Below are positions 63,374-64,000 of a stretch of DNA of 64,000 nt, one piece after another. The stretch's first letter is position 1; each line of letters begins with the position of its first letter. The notes under the pieces are model-generated. The model did no database searches, was not told the DNA's origin, and was given only the letters and a program-made list of their open reading frames with translations. The position numbers and the translations under genes were made by a program. This stretch comes from Acetobacter vaccinii (GTDB lineage Bacteria > Pseudomonadota > Alphaproteobacteria > Acetobacterales > Acetobacteraceae): positions 1 to 64,000 of the forward strand of contig NZ_CP043507.1 of assembly GCF_008365315.1 (NCBI RefSeq), written 5' to 3'.

Positions 63374-63684
63374 AACGGCGGTTCCTTTATAGTATGAACT
63401 ATGAAACTCGGGGAAAATGGGTCGGCCCGGCATCATCTCTAAACAAACGCAAATTATCTCAGTCTTGAGTAGGACTGAAAATTTCTCTCGCCACTTCGGC
63501 AGCAAGGTAGACCGTTTCACACTAATTGCATGGTCTTACCAATCAAAAGAAACGATCTCGATCATGTCCTCTTAGTCGTAGATTTCTAGTGTTGGGATCA
63601 TCCTAAATTGTGCTGCTGCTAAACGATGTGATTTTTCAAAACCATGTAGCAATCGCCGCAATCAACCACTCTAAATATGGGTGA

Positions 63685-63777
63685 TCAAAGTAACTGCATC
63701 TGGCTCACAACCTGCGCCGTTTCCAGCGTGCCGGATATTGTAGCGGTCTGATCGTCGGACAGGCTGATGTTCAGCAT
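63685..63777 (-). CDS. 30-residue peptide frame
   Basis: MLNISLSDDQTATISGTLET... with GGAGAG 5 nt before the ATG at 63777. Short, acidic, no domain. The RBS is the only support. Confidence 0.3.
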   Translation of the reverse strand: MLNISLSDDQTATISGTLETAQVVSQMQLL

Positions 63778-63896
63778 GGTCACTCTCCGTTGCGTATGTT
63801 GTCATCATAGGTTACAGCTCCTGACCTGTAAACCAAGTTGACAAGAAAATATCTGCCGCGATATAAAAAAGTGTCTTACCGAACAGGGTTTTGAAA

Positions 63897-64000
63897 TTGT
63901 CCGATTGTCCACAGGAGCCTATCCATCGTACGCTAATCGGATATGCCCGCGTGAGCACGAGCGACCAGAACAATCGCAGCCAGATCGACCGGCTGACCGA
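63897..64000 (+). CDS. Serine recombinase (resolvase/invertase), N-terminal part
   Basis: The frame reads HRTLIGYARVSTSDQNNRSQ up to the window end, the start of a serine resolvase with the catalytic Ser in YARVS. The start codon is unclear: AGGAG at 63913-63917 points to about 63921-63924, but the codons there are ATC and CAT. A TTG at 63897 is in frame and used here as the limit. The gene continues beyond the window. It may resolve plasmid multimers or belong to a Tn3-like element. Confidence 0.75.
   Translation, partial: MSDCPQEPIHRTLIGYARVSTSDQNNRSQIDRLT

Noticed and set aside
1..64000. tRNA, rRNA or plasmid replication initiator genes
   Set aside because: None recognised; the replicon is presumably outside the window.

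Overview
The window looks like part of a large conjugative plasmid of an acetic acid bacterium (Acetobacteraceae, e.g. Komagataeibacter, Gluconacetobacter or Acetobacter). The backbone is GC-rich. It carries insertion sequences of types common in these bacteria, including one of 1411 bp with CTAR-like flanks, the length I recall for IS1452 of Acetobacter pasteurianus. The cargo includes a small-large-cytochrome membrane-bound dehydrogenase, an acetic-acid-bacteria hallmark. No replication initiator and no parAB partition pair were seen; the replicon must lie outside the window.

Layout. (1) 1-16514, plus strand: a compact transfer operon. It starts inside a secretin gene and holds a type IVB thin-pilus set (PilN, P, O, Q, R, S, M-like, V, T) followed by the IncI/Dot-Icm set TraH/DotD, TraI/DotC, TrbA/DotM, TraJ/DotB, TraK/IcmT and TrbC/DotL, with four small unknown proteins between them. 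A MucR/Ros regulator closes it on the minus strand. (2) 17298-36355: an insertion-sequence-rich island. It has an IS481 element, three full-length and one decayed IS1452-like (IS701 family) copies, an intact-looking IS5 element and two decayed IS5 pieces. Between them sit a FixLJ-like two-component system, a Tat-exported FAD dehydrogenase with a triheme cytochrome, a lipocalin-like protein, an NAD malic enzyme, an auxin-efflux-type transporter and phage-like debris. (3) 36364-39947: AT-rich genes (EAL protein, cytoplasmic chemoreceptor, YefM-YoeB). (4) 40267-47631: the mobilization module. A MobF relaxase-helicase, a Doc toxin pair and an R388-like candidate oriT (44882-44924) are followed by a three-gene operon laid out like traKLM or stbABC. 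(5) 47640-61446: noncoding structured DNA and a mostly minus-strand set of leading-region type genes (ArdC, Phd-VapC, GapR, DUF1173-like, HD-GYP, UvrD-like helicase, Toprim protein). (6) 61446-64000: small hypothetical genes, decayed sequence and the start of a serine resolvase.

Together, the pilus and Dot/Icm-like genes would build the conjugation channel and recipient-contact pilus. TrbC/DotL would dock the MobF relaxase bound at oriT, and the leading-region genes would help the incoming strand become established. The pairing of an IncI-type apparatus with a MobF relaxase is the most unusual feature of the backbone. The island adds periplasmic oxidation and organic-acid metabolism, apparently as IS-borne cargo.
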